A stretch of 64,000 nucleotides of DNA from Dactylosporangium sucinum (GCF_014647515.1 NZ_BMPI01000001.1:248001-312000); one strand, 5' to 3'; shown: positions 1 to 9,466, counted from the first letter of the stretch. The notes: generated from the sequence alone by a model not told the origin. Program-made: numbers and translations.

Positions 1-1
1 G

Positions 2-1060
2 GTGGCCACGAACGTCCGGATGGACGAACTCCAAGAGGCGGTGGGGATCGAGCTCGCGCGCCTGCTGAACGTCCCGGCCGCATACGTCACGAGCGGGGCA
101 TTTGCCGGACTGACGCTGGCTGCGGCGGTCTGCGCGGTCGGAGGCGACTCTCGCGGCGTGGACGAGCTGCCGATCACCGGCGCGCGCTCCCGCGTGATCG
201 TGCAGATGGCCCACCGCGATCCCTACGACCATGCGATCACAGCGGTGGGTCTGCGCCTTACTGAGATCGGATATCCCTACTCGACGCGCACGCACGAGCT
301 CGCGCGGGAGCTTGACGACACGGTCGCGGCGGTGCTCCACCGCCTCGGCGGAAACGGGGACGTGCTGCCGTTGCGGACAGTCGCCGAGCTGAGCCATGCC
401 GCGGGTGTCCCGGTGATCGTCGACGCCGCCGACTACATCCCGCCGATCTCCCGGCTGCGGCAGCTGCTGGACGACGGGGCGGACCTGGTCGCGATCTCGG
501 GAGGCAAGTCGTTTCGCGGCCCGCAGGCGTCCGGGGTGCTGTGCGGGCGAGCGGACCTCGTCCGTGATGTGGCGCTGCACCACCTGGACATGGACCTGCG
601 AGAGGCGACGTGGCAGGCTTCCGACGTCACCGGGCTGTGGCCGACCGGGGGGCGCGAGGGCATCGGTCGCGGGATGAAGGTCGGCCGCGAACAGATCATC
701 GGCCTGCTCGTCGCGGTCTGCGAGCATGTCGCGGAACCGGATCGGTGGGCCGGCCACTATGCGGCCGAGCTCGCCGCGTGCGAACGGGCATTGACGACTT
801 GCGACACCTTGCGGGTGACTCGCGGGCACAACACGTTCATGGATGTCACCACCCTTGCGATCGATTTCTCCGCGACGGCGATCAGCGCGGATGAGGTTGC
901 GCGGCAACTGGACCGGGGAACGCCGCGCATCCAGCTCAGCGAGCAGGACGCGTGGCGCAACGTCCTGATCGTCAACCCCTTGGGACTCGCGGCCGGTGAG
1001 GGCGCTCAGATCGGCGAACGGATCGTGAGTGTCGTCCAGGCGGCATCAGATGGGACCTGA
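2..1060 (+). CDS. SelA-like PLP-dependent enzyme (5' truncated by window)
   Basis: This is the C-terminal part of a fold-type I PLP enzyme of the SelA / D-glucosaminate-6-phosphate ammonia-lyase (DgaE-like) group. The visible frame opens at a GTG at the window edge, but its first residues (MDELQEAVGIELARLL) match an internal stretch of the family. I infer that about 50 residues lie upstream and that this GTG is not the true start. A substrate-binding segment AAYVTSGAFAGL is followed by VIVDAADYIPP and by the PLP-lysine motif SGGKSFRGPQ, with Lys at about residue 169 of the visible part. Members act as ammonia-lyases or dehydratases on amino sugar acids or related amino acids. The true selenium-transfer role is unlikely beside a transporter and an SDR. 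The reaction here is unknown. The 3' end overlaps the MFS gene, so the two are probably cotranscribed. Confidence 0.8.
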   Translation: MATNVRMDELQEAVGIELARLLNVPAAYVTSGAFAGLTLAAAVCAVGGDSRGVDELPITGARSRVIVQMAHRDPYDHAITAVGLRLTEIGYPYSTRTHELARELDDTVAAVLHRLGGNGDVLPLRTVAELSHAAGVPVIVDAADYIPPISRLRQLLDDGADLVAISGGKSFRGPQASGVLCGRADLVRDVALHHLDMDLREATWQASDVTGLWPTGGREGIGRGMKVGREQIIGLLVAVCEHVAEPDRWAGHYAAELAACERALTTCDTLRVTRGHNTFMDVTTLAIDFSATAISADEVARQLDRGTPRIQLSEQDAWRNVLIVNPLGLAAGEGAQIGERIVSVVQAASDGT

Positions 1061-2465
1061 CAGCGAGTCACGCCTGTCACTGTTGCGAGGCCCGTACCGA
1101 CTGGCCAGTTGGAGCATCTGCGCGCTTGTCTCGCTCAACGCTTTCGAAGGGATGGGTGTAGCGGCCGCGCTGCCCAGCGCGGTCGGCGACCTGGGTGGTC
1201 TCGCCGACTACGGATGGGTGTTCACGGGGTATCTCGCCACCAGTGTCATCGGTATGGCGAGCGCCGCGTACCTCTGCGACAAACATGGCGTGCGCGTCAC
1301 CATTCTCACCGCGGCGGCGCTGTTCATCGCCGGCCTTCTGCTCGCCGGAACCGCGACGGCGATGCTCCCGATGATCGCCGGACGAGTCATCCAGGGTCTC
1401 GCCGGCGGCGGCCTGATGACAACCGTCTATGTCATGGTCGGCGCCCTGTTCCCGGAGGCGTTGCGACCACGGCTGTTCGCGGTGATCTCGTTCTGCTGGG
1501 TGATACCGGGTATCGTCGGCCCGACCATGTCCGGCGCGCTCACCGAGCACATCGGCTGGCGATGGGTATTCCTCGGCCTCGTTCCGGTCGCGGTAGCAGC
1601 AGCGGCACTGTTGCTGCCTGCGTTGCGAGCCGTCCGTCCCGCCGCGCCCCGGACCGGCAACGCCAACCCGTCCCGCATCCGCAGCGCCGTTGCCGTCGCA
1701 ATCGGCATCGGCTGTGTCGAGCGCGGCGCACAACATCCTGGCGCGGCTACGCTGCTGGCCGCGGCAGTGGGGGTCGCGGCCCTCGCCTGGGGACTTCGGG
1801 GGCTCCTGCCACGGGGCACGGCGACCGCCCGGCCGGGGATTGGTGCGCCGGTTGCGCTGCGCGGCCTGACGGCTGGGGCGTTCTTCGGTGTCGAGTCGAT
1901 CTTGCCGCTGATGATGGCGACGCAGCATGGCCTCGGTCCCTTGCAGGCCTCGATTCCGCTCGCCTGCGCGGGATTGCCCTGTGCGATCAGTTCGTGGTGG
2001 CTGGGCCGCGTGACCGGGCCCGATGCCCTCCGACGTCGCATCCGACTGGCGCGCTGGGGGCTCATGATGGTCTGTTGCGCGAATGCGTCCCTCATCTGGC
2101 TCAGCCAGCCGACGGCGATGAGCTGGCTGATGAACCCGATGTGGGTGCTGGCCGGTTTCGGCCTCGGCCTCGCGATACCGACCGCGAACGTGCTGGTGCT
2201 CGAACGGACCACCGAGCATGACCGAGCCGCCGACGCATCCGCGCTGCAAGTTGCCGACACCACGATGAGCAGCCTCACCACCGGCGCATCCGGAGTCCTG
2301 GTCGGGTTGGCGACTCGTGGCTTGCTGGGATACTCGGCCGCCTTCGCTGCGATTGGGCTGTCCATGGCGGCCCTTGCCCTGCTGGCCGCCGTCGTCGTGG
2401 GCCGCCTCAGGGTCCACAGTGGATTGTTGCCGGGCGGGGCGCTCATCGATGGGCGGTTCAAATAG
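1050..2465 (+). CDS. MFS transporter
   Basis: This is a multi-pass inner-membrane protein of about 471 residues with 12 to 14 predicted hydrophobic segments. It carries the MFS loop motif CDKHGVR after the second helix and the motif GRVIQGLAGGG in the fourth. It resembles drug/H+ antiporters (DHA1/DHA2), although metabolite uptake is equally possible in this catabolic setting. I chose ATG 1050 because AGGCGG sits 7 nt upstream and the overlap with the preceding stop is only 11 bp. A GTG at 1029 is the alternative. The stop codon shares one base with an upstream in-frame GTG of the next SDR, so SelA-like enzyme, transporter and SDR form one unit. The substrate is not predictable. Confidence 0.85.
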   Translation: MGPDSESRLSLLRGPYRLASWSICALVSLNAFEGMGVAAALPSAVGDLGGLADYGWVFTGYLATSVIGMASAAYLCDKHGVRVTILTAAALFIAGLLLAGTATAMLPMIAGRVIQGLAGGGLMTTVYVMVGALFPEALRPRLFAVISFCWVIPGIVGPTMSGALTEHIGWRWVFLGLVPVAVAAAALLLPALRAVRPAAPRTGNANPSRIRSAVAVAIGIGCVERGAQHPGAATLLAAAVGVAALAWGLRGLLPRGTATARPGIGAPVALRGLTAGAFFGVESILPLMMATQHGLGPLQASIPLACAGLPCAISSWWLGRVTGPDALRRRIRLARWGLMMVCCANASLIWLSQPTAMSWLMNPMWVLAGFGLGLAIPTANVLVLERTTEHDRAADASALQVADTTMSSLTTGASGVLVGLATRGLLGYSAAFAAIGLSMAALALLAAVVVGRLRVHSGLLPGGALIDGRFK

Positions 2466-2476
2466 TGGAGGATGAC

Positions 2477-3166
2477 GTGGAAGAGACGCGCGCGAGGGTT
2501 GCCGTCGTCACCGGCGGGGCAAGCGGCCTGGGTCAGGCTTGCGCCGCCCGCCTCGCTCAGGACGGCATCAACGCCATCAGCTTCGATGTGTCGGCTGGTG
2601 CCGACGTGGTGGTCGACGTCGTTGACCCGGACGCGGTCGCCCGGGCCGTCGCGGCGGTCGGTCCGGTCGACATCGTCGTCAACAGCGCCGGCATCGTCGG
2701 GCCCAACAAGCCGCTGTGGGAGGTGAGCGACGGCGAATGGCGCGAGACGTTCGCGGTCAACGTGACCGGCACCTTCAACCTGTGCCGCGCGGTTGTTCCA
2801 GCGATGCGCGACCGGGGGTGGGGTCGGATCGTCAACTTTGCCAGTATGGCCGGCAAGGACGGCAACCCGAAGCTGTCCGCCTACTCGGCGAGCAAGGCGG
2901 CCGTAATCGGACTGACCAAGTCGTTGGGCAAGGAGCTGGCGACGACCGGGGTACTGGTCAACGCGATCGCGCCCGCCGTGATTCGGACGCCGATGAACGA
3001 ACGCACGGCACCGGCGGTGCTCTCCGGGCTGACCAGCCAGATCCCGATGGGCCGGCTCGGCCGCCCGGAGGAGGTGGCGGAGTTGGTGGCCTGGCTCGCC
3101 TCCGACCGGTGCAGCTTCTCCACCGGCGCCGTCTACGACATCAGCGGCGGACGGGCAACGTACTGA
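2477..3166 (+). CDS. SDR-family NAD(P)-dependent oxidoreductase
   Basis: This classical short-chain dehydrogenase of about 229 residues has the nucleotide-binding motif TGGASGLG at residues 12-19, NSAG in the fourth strand, and the catalytic triad Ser123, Tyr136 and Lys140 (YSASK). The C-terminal segment DISGGRATY is typical of FabG-like and sugar-alcohol or hydroxyacid dehydrogenases. I chose GTG 2477 because GGAGG at 2467-2471 lies 5 nt upstream. An in-frame GTG at 2465 overlaps the MFS stop and has no good ribosome site. It probably oxidises a hydroxyl intermediate in the pathway of the SelA-like enzyme. The substrate is unknown. Confidence 0.85.
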   Translation: MEETRARVAVVTGGASGLGQACAARLAQDGINAISFDVSAGADVVVDVVDPDAVARAVAAVGPVDIVVNSAGIVGPNKPLWEVSDGEWRETFAVNVTGTFNLCRAVVPAMRDRGWGRIVNFASMAGKDGNPKLSAYSASKAAVIGLTKSLGKELATTGVLVNAIAPAVIRTPMNERTAPAVLSGLTSQIPMGRLGRPEEVAELVAWLASDRCSFSTGAVYDISGGRATY

Positions 3167-3252
3167 CGCCTCGCTGGTTCCGTCTTGCCCGCGCCCGCCA
3201 GAGCGCACCGAAGCTGCCAAGTTTTCTTCCACAAAATGCCCACTGGGCACGG

Positions 3253-3280
3253 CCTACGGTACTGAGCAGCCGACCGTAGG
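3253..3280. terminator. Inverted repeat after the first SDR
   Basis: CCTACGGT at 3253-3260 and ACCGTAGG at 3273-3280 are perfect 8-bp complementary arms around a 12-nt loop, 87 nt after the SDR stop. No T-tract follows. It could be a terminator or, with arms 20 bp apart centre to centre, a dimeric operator for the downstream hydrolase. Confidence 0.45.
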
Positions 3281-3416
3281 AGGGGCGCGCACACCTCGCA
3301 GCCGGCTCGCACGCGGTTGCCGCCTCGCAGCCGACGGCGGCCGTCGACCTCATGCTCACCGCCGGACACGTGCTGGCGTGAGCCCGTCAGGAAACCCACG
3401 CATCGGGAGAGCCGAC

Positions 3417-4214
3417 ATGCCAACCGGTAGCACCGTCCTGTTCATCCACGGTCTGTGGCTGCACGCCAGCTCGTGGGACCCGTGGATCGACCTGTTCCGC
3501 ACGGCCGGCTACCAGCCGGCGGCGCCCGGCTGGCCGGGCGACCCCGAGACCGTCGAGGAGGCCCGGGCCGACCCGGAGGCCATCGCCGACCACGGCATCG
3601 ACGACGTCGTCGCGCACTATGCGAAGATCATCGACGGGCTGGCCGAGCGGCCGATCCTGGTCGGGCACTCGTTCGGCGGCATGATCGCCCAGAAACTGCT
3701 GGGGCAGGACCTCGCCGCCGCTGCCGTCGCGATCGACGCCGCCCAGATCAAGGGCGTGCTGCCGCTGCCGCTGTCGGCCCTGCGCTCCACGCTGCCGGTG
3801 TTCCGCAACCCCGCCAACAGGCACCGGGCCGTGACGCTGACGGCCGAGCAGTTCCGGTACGCCTTCGGCAACGCCATCTCCGAGGAGGAGTCGCTGGAGC
3901 TGTACACACGCTGGACGATCCCGGCTCCGGGCAAGCCCCTGTTCGAGGCGGCCGCCGCGAACTTCGACCCGCACTCGCCGGCCAAGGTGGACACCGCCAA
4001 CGAGATGCGCGGCCCGCTGCTGCTGATCAGCGGCGGCCGGGACCACACGGTGCCCGAGACGGTCACCCGCGCCACCCTCAAGCAGTACCGTCACTCCGAC
4101 GCGGTCACCGACCTCATCGACTTCCCCGACCGGGCCCACTCCCTGACGATCGACCACGGCTGGCGCGAGGTGGCCGACACCTGCCTGTCCTGGCTCGGTC
4201 GCAACGGCCTGTAG
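3417..4214 (+). CDS. Alpha/beta hydrolase
   Basis: This cytoplasmic alpha/beta-hydrolase-fold protein of about 265 residues has no signal peptide. The oxyanion segment FIHGLWLHASSW is followed by the nucleophile elbow GHSFGG (Ser85), an acid in GGRDHTVPE (Asp209) and His241 in DRAHSLTID, giving a complete triad. It resembles the non-haem haloperoxidase/esterase-like branch. The exact substrate is unknown. I chose ATG 3417 because GGGAGAG lies just upstream; a GTG at 3378 would add 13 poorly conserved residues. It stands alone: 250 nt separate it from the SDR before and 127 nt from the SDR after, each gap holding an inverted repeat. Confidence 0.8.
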   Translation: MPTGSTVLFIHGLWLHASSWDPWIDLFRTAGYQPAAPGWPGDPETVEEARADPEAIADHGIDDVVAHYAKIIDGLAERPILVGHSFGGMIAQKLLGQDLAAAAVAIDAAQIKGVLPLPLSALRSTLPVFRNPANRHRAVTLTAEQFRYAFGNAISEEESLELYTRWTIPAPGKPLFEAAAANFDPHSPAKVDTANEMRGPLLLISGGRDHTVPETVTRATLKQYRHSDAVTDLIDFPDRAHSLTIDHGWREVADTCLSWLGRNGL

Positions 4215-4270
4215 GGGCCACCGGCCGCGACGGCGCTCATCGCCGCCGCCGCGCGCCGTCCAGTGAGCCT

Positions 4271-4308
4271 CGGCGGCAGGGCCCCGTCGGCTGGGCGTCC
4301 TGCCGCCG
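4271..4308. terminator. 10-bp inverted repeat between hydrolase and SDR
   Basis: CGGCGGCAGG (4271-4280) and CCTGCCGCCG (4299-4308) are perfect complements around an 18-nt loop. The element ends 33 nt before the next start codon. There is no T-run. It may be a GC-rich terminator for the hydrolase or a leader hairpin of the SDR mRNA. Confidence 0.45.
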
Positions 4309-4341
4309 GACCGGCGGCCAGCATCGACCGAAGGAGAGCGC

Positions 4342-5130
4342 ATGGACCTGCACCTGTCAGGTACGACCGCCCTGGTCACCGGGGCGAGCAAGGGCATCGG
4401 CCTGGCCATCACCCGGGGGCTCGCCGAGGAGGGGGTCACGGTGGTGGCCGCCGCCCGCACGGCCGGCCCCGAGCTGACCGAGCTCGCCGCGCGCGCGGCG
4501 GTCCACGTCGTGCCGTCGGACCTGTCGACGCCGGACGGCCCGGCCCGGCTGGTCGACGCCGCCGTCGCCCTGACCGGCGGCCTCGACATCCTGGTCAACA
4601 ACGTCGGGGCGGTGCAGCCCCGCACGGGCGGCTTCCTGTCGGTGACCGACGAGGACTGGACCGCGACGCTGACCATCAACCTCCTCGCCGCGGTCCGCAC
4701 GACCCGCGCGGCGCTCCCGCACCTGCTGGAGCGCGGCCGGGCCAGCGTCGTGACGGTCAGCTCCGTCAACGCCGTCCTGCCCGACCCGCTCGTCATCGAC
4801 TACAGCGCCGCCAAGGCCGCGCTGTCCAGCTTCTGCAAGGCGCTGTCCAAGGAGGTGGGTCCGCGGGGCGTCCGGGTGAACACCGTCAGCCCGGGGCCGG
4901 TCTCGACCGGGCTGTGGCTCGGCACCGACGGGGTCGCCGCGACCGTCGCCCGCGCCGGCGGTCCCACGGCCGAGGACGTCGCGCGGCAGGCCGCCGGCGC
5001 CGCGGTGACGGGCCGGTTCACCCGCCCGGAGGAGGTCGCGGACCTCGTGCTGCTGCTGGCCAGCGACCGCTCGGCCAACGTCACCGGCGCCGACTTCGCC
5101 ATCGACGGCGGGCTGGTCAGCACCCTCTGA
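4342..5130 (+). CDS. SDR-family oxidoreductase (FabG-like)
   Basis: This classical SDR of 262 residues has the cofactor motif TGASKGIG at residues 13-20, NNVGAV, catalytic Tyr154 and Lys158 (YSAAK), and the C-terminal signature AIDGGLVSTL. It resembles 3-oxoacyl-ACP-reductase-like and glucose-dehydrogenase-like enzymes that act on small alcohols or ketones. The ATG is preceded by AAGGAG 7 nt upstream. The antisense strand stays open through the whole gene as an extension of the decayed regulator to the right, which is a high-GC artefact. Codon use and the classical motifs favour this strand as coding. Confidence 0.85.
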   Translation: MDLHLSGTTALVTGASKGIGLAITRGLAEEGVTVVAAARTAGPELTELAARAAVHVVPSDLSTPDGPARLVDAAVALTGGLDILVNNVGAVQPRTGGFLSVTDEDWTATLTINLLAAVRTTRAALPHLLERGRASVVTVSSVNAVLPDPLVIDYSAAKAALSSFCKALSKEVGPRGVRVNTVSPGPVSTGLWLGTDGVAATVARAGGPTAEDVARQAAGAAVTGRFTRPEEVADLVLLLASDRSANVTGADFAIDGGLVSTL

Positions 5131-6456
5131 GCTCAGCCGGCCGGCGGCCGCCCCGATCCGGCCGGCCGGACGCGAACCGGTTCGGCGTCGGCGTGACCCG
5201 GCGACGATCACCAGGCAGCCCGCGGAGCCCGGCAGCAGCGGGCGCACCTGCGCCAGGTCTCGGGCGTTGTCCAGCACGATGAGCACCCGGCGGCCGGCGA
5301 CCCGGGTGCGGAACAGCGCCGCGCGGGCGTCGGCGCCGGCCGGGATCTCCTGGCGGCCGACGCCGAGGGCGGTGAGCATGTCGTGCAGCGCCTCGCCGGG
5401 CGCGACCGGCGGGCCGGCGGGGTCGAAGCCGCGCAGGTTCACGTAGAGCTGGCCGTCGGGGTACCGGCCGGCCACCTGGTGGGCCCAGTGGATCGCGAGG
5501 GACGTCTCGCCGACGCCCGCCGTGCCACCGATGGCGGTAATCACGAGCGCGTCGGGCGCCGCCGCCCGCGGCGGATGCGACGCCAGCGCCTGCGCCGGCT
5601 CGGCCCGGCGGCCGACGAAGATGGGCAGGTCGGCCGGCAGCTGGGCCGGCGGTGGCGGGCCGGCCTCCGCGCCGGGGCCCGGCCGCGCCGCGCGCCGCAG
5701 CACCTGGTCTCGGGCCGCCTGCAGCGCCACGCCGGGGTCGAGGCCCAGGTCCTGCGCCAGGCCGACGCGCACCCGCTGGTAGTGCTCCAGCGCCGCGGCC
5801 GGGCCGCTCGCTGCGGCGAGCAGGAGCACGAGCCGGGCCTGCAGCGGCTCGTCCAGGGGCGCCTGGTCGGCCGCCCGCGCCACGGCGGGCAGCAGCCGGT
5901 CGGCGACGCCCGCGGCCAGCGCCGCGTCCGCCGCCGCGCGCACCACCGCGAGATGCTCGCGCTCCACCGCGACGAACAGCGGATGGGCCCGCACCTGCGG
6001 GCCGACGCCGCTGGCGACGGGGCCCTGCCACAGGTCGAGGGCGTCGGCGAACAGCCCCGCCGCCGCAGCGCTGCCGGCGTCGGCGGCCCGGGCTCGGCCG
6101 ACCAGCCATCGGTACCGCACCAGGTCGGCCGCCTCCGCGTCCACCGCGAGGCGGTAGCCACCGGCGGAGCGGATCAGCCACCGCCCGGCGGCGCGGCTGG
6201 GCAGGCCGGGTTGCAGCGCCCGGCGCAGCCCGCCGACCCCACGGTGTACCGCGTTGACCGCGCTCAGGGGCGGCTCCGTTCCCCACATCGCGTCCACGAT
6301 CTCGGCCAGGCTGGCCGGCTGGCCGGCGCGAACCAGCAGCACCGCCAGCAGGGCCCGCTGCTGCGGGCTGCCGAGGTCGATCTCACGCTCCCCCAGCCGG
6401 GCCCGCACCGGGCCGAGCACCGTCAACCACATCCGCTCGCGCGTCAACGCGCTCAC
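5131..6456 (-). pseudogene. Decayed AfsR/SARP-like regulator (truncated, Walker A Lys lost)
   Basis: The reading frame begins at GTG 6456 with an OmpR-type winged helix (VLGPVRARLGEREIDLG), then a bacterial transcriptional activation domain (LWQGPVASGVGP, EHYQRVRVGLAQDLGLDPG) and the first part of an NB-ARC ATPase. Two faults stand out. The P-loop reads GTAGVGETSL where GTAGVGKT is expected, so the phosphate-binding Lys is Glu (AAG to GAG is one change). Homology also stops just after the Walker B strand LIVLDNARD, at about 5170, where the neighbouring SDR begins. The rest of NB-ARC and the TPR region are absent. The frame continues open, antisense to the SDR, down to 4357 without recognisable sequence. 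An intact relative lies at 41578-44760. A functional short SARP (wHTH plus BTAD only) remains possible. Confidence 0.7.
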
Positions 6457-6607
6457 CGCCCGCTCCGTATCGAACCGATCCCGCCCGCACCTCTCAGCCG
6501 CAGGTTAGGACGGGCGCGGACGGGCCCGCGTACGTCACATGACGGTTCCCGGCCGCGGCCGGCCAGGGGGCTCTGGGCGACATGTGGTCAGCAGCCGGGC
6601 GGAGCGC

Positions 6608-9352
6608 TCAGGCCGCCTGCGGGTGGAGGGCGGTGCGCAGCGCGGCGCGCGAGCTGATCCCGAGCTTGGGGAAGATCCGGTGCAGGTGCGAGCTGATCGT
6701 CCGGTGTGACAGGTAGAGCCGCTCGCCGATCTCCCGGTTGGTCAGGCCGTCGGCGGCCATCTGGGCGATCTGCAGCTCCTGCGGGGTCAGCTGCTCGCGG
6801 GCGGCGGGGATCCGGCGGCGGATCGTCTCCCCGGAGGCCCGCAGCTCCTGCCGGGCCCGGTCGCTCCACGGGATCGTGCCCAGCGCGTCGAACGTCTCCC
6901 CGGCCGCGCGCAGGCGCCCGCGGGAGTCGGCGGCCCGCCGCTGGCGGCGCAGCCAGCCCCCATAGGCGAGCTGGACGCGGGCCCGGGCGAACGGCCACCG
7001 CACCAGGTCCGCCCGTAGTGCGTCCTCGAACAGCGCCTCCGCGTCGGCGTCGGCGGCCAGCAGCGCCCGCGCGTAGCGCAGGCCGGCGTGCAGGGCCGGC
7101 GAGGGCGTCACCCGGGCCACGTCCTCCAGCTGCGCCACCACGTCGGCGACGGGCCCGCGGTGGCCGCCGCGCACGGCCGCCTCGACCAGGTCGGCGACGG
7201 CGAAGCAGCGCAGCGCCGGATGGTAGGCGGGGTCTGCGGGGTCGTACATGCGGCTCAGGTGTTCATACGCCTCGGCGGGGCGGCCATCGGCCAGCGCGGC
7301 CAGGCCGCGGGCGTGGCAGACGGTCGCCAGCACCGGCCGGGCGGCCACCCGCAGCGCCGCCCGCTCCGCCTCGGCGGACAGGGCCTCGCCCTGGTCCCAG
7401 TCCCCCCGCAGGGCGGCGAGCAGGGCCTGGGTCACGCGCGCCGTGGCGTACATGATCGGCTGCGCCGTCTCGCGGCTCAGCCGGGCCGCCTCCTCCGCCG
7501 CCGGGATGGCCACGGCCAGGTCGCCCAGGTGCGCCGCGCCCCACGCCTGCGTCGCCAGGCACCGCGCCAGCAGGCCGAGACGGCCCTCCGCGCGCAGCTG
7601 CGCGATCGCGGTGGCGCTGAAGCCGACCGCCAGGTCGAACGCGCCCACCAGCAGCGCGGCCTCGGCCCGGCGGGCCGCCCGCCCGTGCCGGCTCGGATGC
7701 GTGGCCAGAAAGCGCAGGTGGTCGACGACGACCGCACCGGACTCGATCGGCGCGGCGAACGCGAGGACGGCCAGCCGCCGCCCGTCGTGCGCGTCGACCG
7801 GCAGCCCCTCGGCGACCCGCACGACCTCGTCGCGCATGGCCGCGCCGGGCTCGGTCCAGAAGCAGCGCAGCGCCGCGCCCCACAGCAGCTTCAGCGCGAG
7901 GCCGGCGTCGCCGTCGGCCGCGGCCCGCTCGGCCAGGTCGGTCAGCGACCGCGCTCCGGCCGGCACGTCGCCGACGCCGTCGTCGAACCGGCCCCGGATC
8001 CATGCCATCCGCGTGCGCTGCCGCGGCGTGAGCTCCGCCGCCGCGCCGGTGTCCAGCAGCCCGGACACGAGGTCCGGGCGGCCCAGCTCGAAGGCCAGCT
8101 CGGCGGCCCGCAGCAGCCGCTCTCCGCGCCGCTGCGGGTCGGCACTCACCTCGGCGGCCCGCCGCAGCGCGGCCACGGCAGCCTCCACGCCGCCCCGGCG
8201 GCGGGCGCGCCCGGCCGCGGCCTCCAGCTCCGCCGCCAGCTCCTCGTCCGGCCCGGTCATCGCGGCCGAGCGGTGCCACACCCGGCGGTCCGCGTCGTCG
8301 GTCAGCAGTGCCGCGAACGCGGCGTGCACCTGCCGCCGCGGCCCGATGCCGGCCCGCTGGACGACCGCCGAGCGCATCAGCGGATGCCGGAACGACACCC
8401 GCGCCCCTTCGACCTCCAGCAGTCGCGCCTGGACCGCCGGGCCGAACGCCTCCACCGTCGGCGCCTCGCCGCCGAGCAGCGCGGCGGCGGCGAGCACCTC
8501 CGAGAGCACCTCGCCGTCGCTCAGGGCGGCGACCAGCAGCAGCTGGCGGGTCGCCGCCGGCAGCGCCGACACCCGGGCGGCGAAGGCATCCTCGAGCCGT
8601 CGCGTCAGCGGCAGCGGCCCGATCGGGGCCACCCCGTCGCCGACGTCCCGCATCGCGATCGGCAGCTCGACCAGGGCCAGCGGGCTGCCGGCCGACTCGG
8701 CGAGCACCCGCTCCCGCACCGCCTGGCGCAGCGCCGGGGCGCCCGCGTCGAGCAGCGCCGCCGCGGCGTCGTCGTCGAGCCGGCCGACGGCGAGCTCGGG
8801 CAGCCCGGCTCCGTCGAACACGCTGCGCACGCCCTCCCGGACCGCCACGAGCAGCCCCATCGGCTCGAACTCGAGCCGCCGCGCGACGAACACCAGCACG
8901 TCGGCGCTGGCCCGGTCCAGCCAGTGCGCGTCGTCGACCACCAGTAGCAGCGGCGCGTGCGTGGCAGCCTCGGCCAGCAGGTTGAGCGTCGCCAGCGCCA
9001 CCAGGAACAGGTCCGGTGCCGCGGCCTCGGTCCGGCCCAGCGCCGCCAGCACCGCGGCCCGCTGCGGCGCCGGGAGGCCGTCCGCGTGGGCCAGCACCGG
9101 GCTGACCAGCTGGTACAGCCCCGAGTAGGTGATCTGTGTCTCCGACTCGACCGCGGTCGCGCGCAGGACCCGAGCGCCGGCCGCCGCCGCGCGCCGCTCC
9201 GCCTCGGCCAGCAGCGCCGACTTGCCGATCCCGGCCTCGCCGCGCACCACGACCGCGCCGCCGCCGTCGCGGATCCCGGCCACGCGCGCACCCAGCACCG
9301 CGAGCTCAGGCTCGCGGCCGACGAGCGGCGCGGCGTGACGGTCGGGCAACAT
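6608..9352 (-). CDS. LuxR-family regulator with AAA ATPase domain (LAL type)
   Basis: This large ATP-binding LuxR regulator has about 914 residues from ATG 9352. The N-terminal ATPase carries VGREPELAVL, Walker A GEAGIGKS at residues 38-45 and Walker B LLLVVDDAHWLD. A long alpha-helical TPR-like middle follows, and the protein ends with a LuxR winged helix (LTPQELQIAQMAADGLTNRE, then RTISSHLHRIFPKLGI). LALs act as ATP-dependent activators of catabolic or antibiotic genes. I chose ATG 9352 because conservation begins at LVGREPE; an upstream GTG at 9475 would add 41 residues of low-complexity sequence. The gene stands alone between the decayed SARP gene and GntR1. Its targets cannot be read from the sequence. 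Confidence 0.88.
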   Translation of the reverse strand: MLPDRHAAPLVGREPELAVLGARVAGIRDGGGAVVVRGEAGIGKSALLAEAERRAAAAGARVLRATAVESETQITYSGLYQLVSPVLAHADGLPAPQRAAVLAALGRTEAAAPDLFLVALATLNLLAEAATHAPLLLVVDDAHWLDRASADVLVFVARRLEFEPMGLLVAVREGVRSVFDGAGLPELAVGRLDDDAAAALLDAGAPALRQAVRERVLAESAGSPLALVELPIAMRDVGDGVAPIGPLPLTRRLEDAFAARVSALPAATRQLLLVAALSDGEVLSEVLAAAALLGGEAPTVEAFGPAVQARLLEVEGARVSFRHPLMRSAVVQRAGIGPRRQVHAAFAALLTDDADRRVWHRSAAMTGPDEELAAELEAAAGRARRRGGVEAAVAALRRAAEVSADPQRRGERLLRAAELAFELGRPDLVSGLLDTGAAAELTPRQRTRMAWIRGRFDDGVGDVPAGARSLTDLAERAAADGDAGLALKLLWGAALRCFWTEPGAAMRDEVVRVAEGLPVDAHDGRRLAVLAFAAPIESGAVVVDHLRFLATHPSRHGRAARRAEAALLVGAFDLAVGFSATAIAQLRAEGRLGLLARCLATQAWGAAHLGDLAVAIPAAEEAARLSRETAQPIMYATARVTQALLAALRGDWDQGEALSAEAERAALRVAARPVLATVCHARGLAALADGRPAEAYEHLSRMYDPADPAYHPALRCFAVADLVEAAVRGGHRGPVADVVAQLEDVARVTPSPALHAGLRYARALLAADADAEALFEDALRADLVRWPFARARVQLAYGGWLRRQRRAADSRGRLRAAGETFDALGTIPWSDRARQELRASGETIRRRIPAAREQLTPQELQIAQMAADGLTNREIGERLYLSHRTISSHLHRIFPKLGISSRAALRTALHPQAA

Positions 9353-9434
9353 GGCCCACATCATCCCCCACCGCGCGAAGCGTCCGCCGGGCCGCCACAG
9401 TGCGCCGGTGATCTCGGCACGGACGGAGCGGGCC

Positions 9435-9466
9435 TGCTCCGCAGCCCGGCAACATCCGGGCCTCGG
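9435..9466 (-). terminator. Stem-loop downstream of gntR1
   Basis: The arms CTCCG (9435-9439) and GCCCGG (9442-9447) pair with CCGGGC (9454-9459) and CGGAG (9462-9466) around a 6-nt loop with a short internal mismatch. It lies 55 nt past the gntR1 stop on its transcription path and before the LAL start, as expected of a terminator. No T-run follows. Confidence 0.5.

Noticed and set aside
4357-5130. Minus-strand continuation of the SARP-like frame through the SDR gene
   Set aside because: The translation is low-complexity Arg/Gly/Asp-rich sequence with no NB-ARC or TPR features, while the opposite strand encodes a complete SDR.
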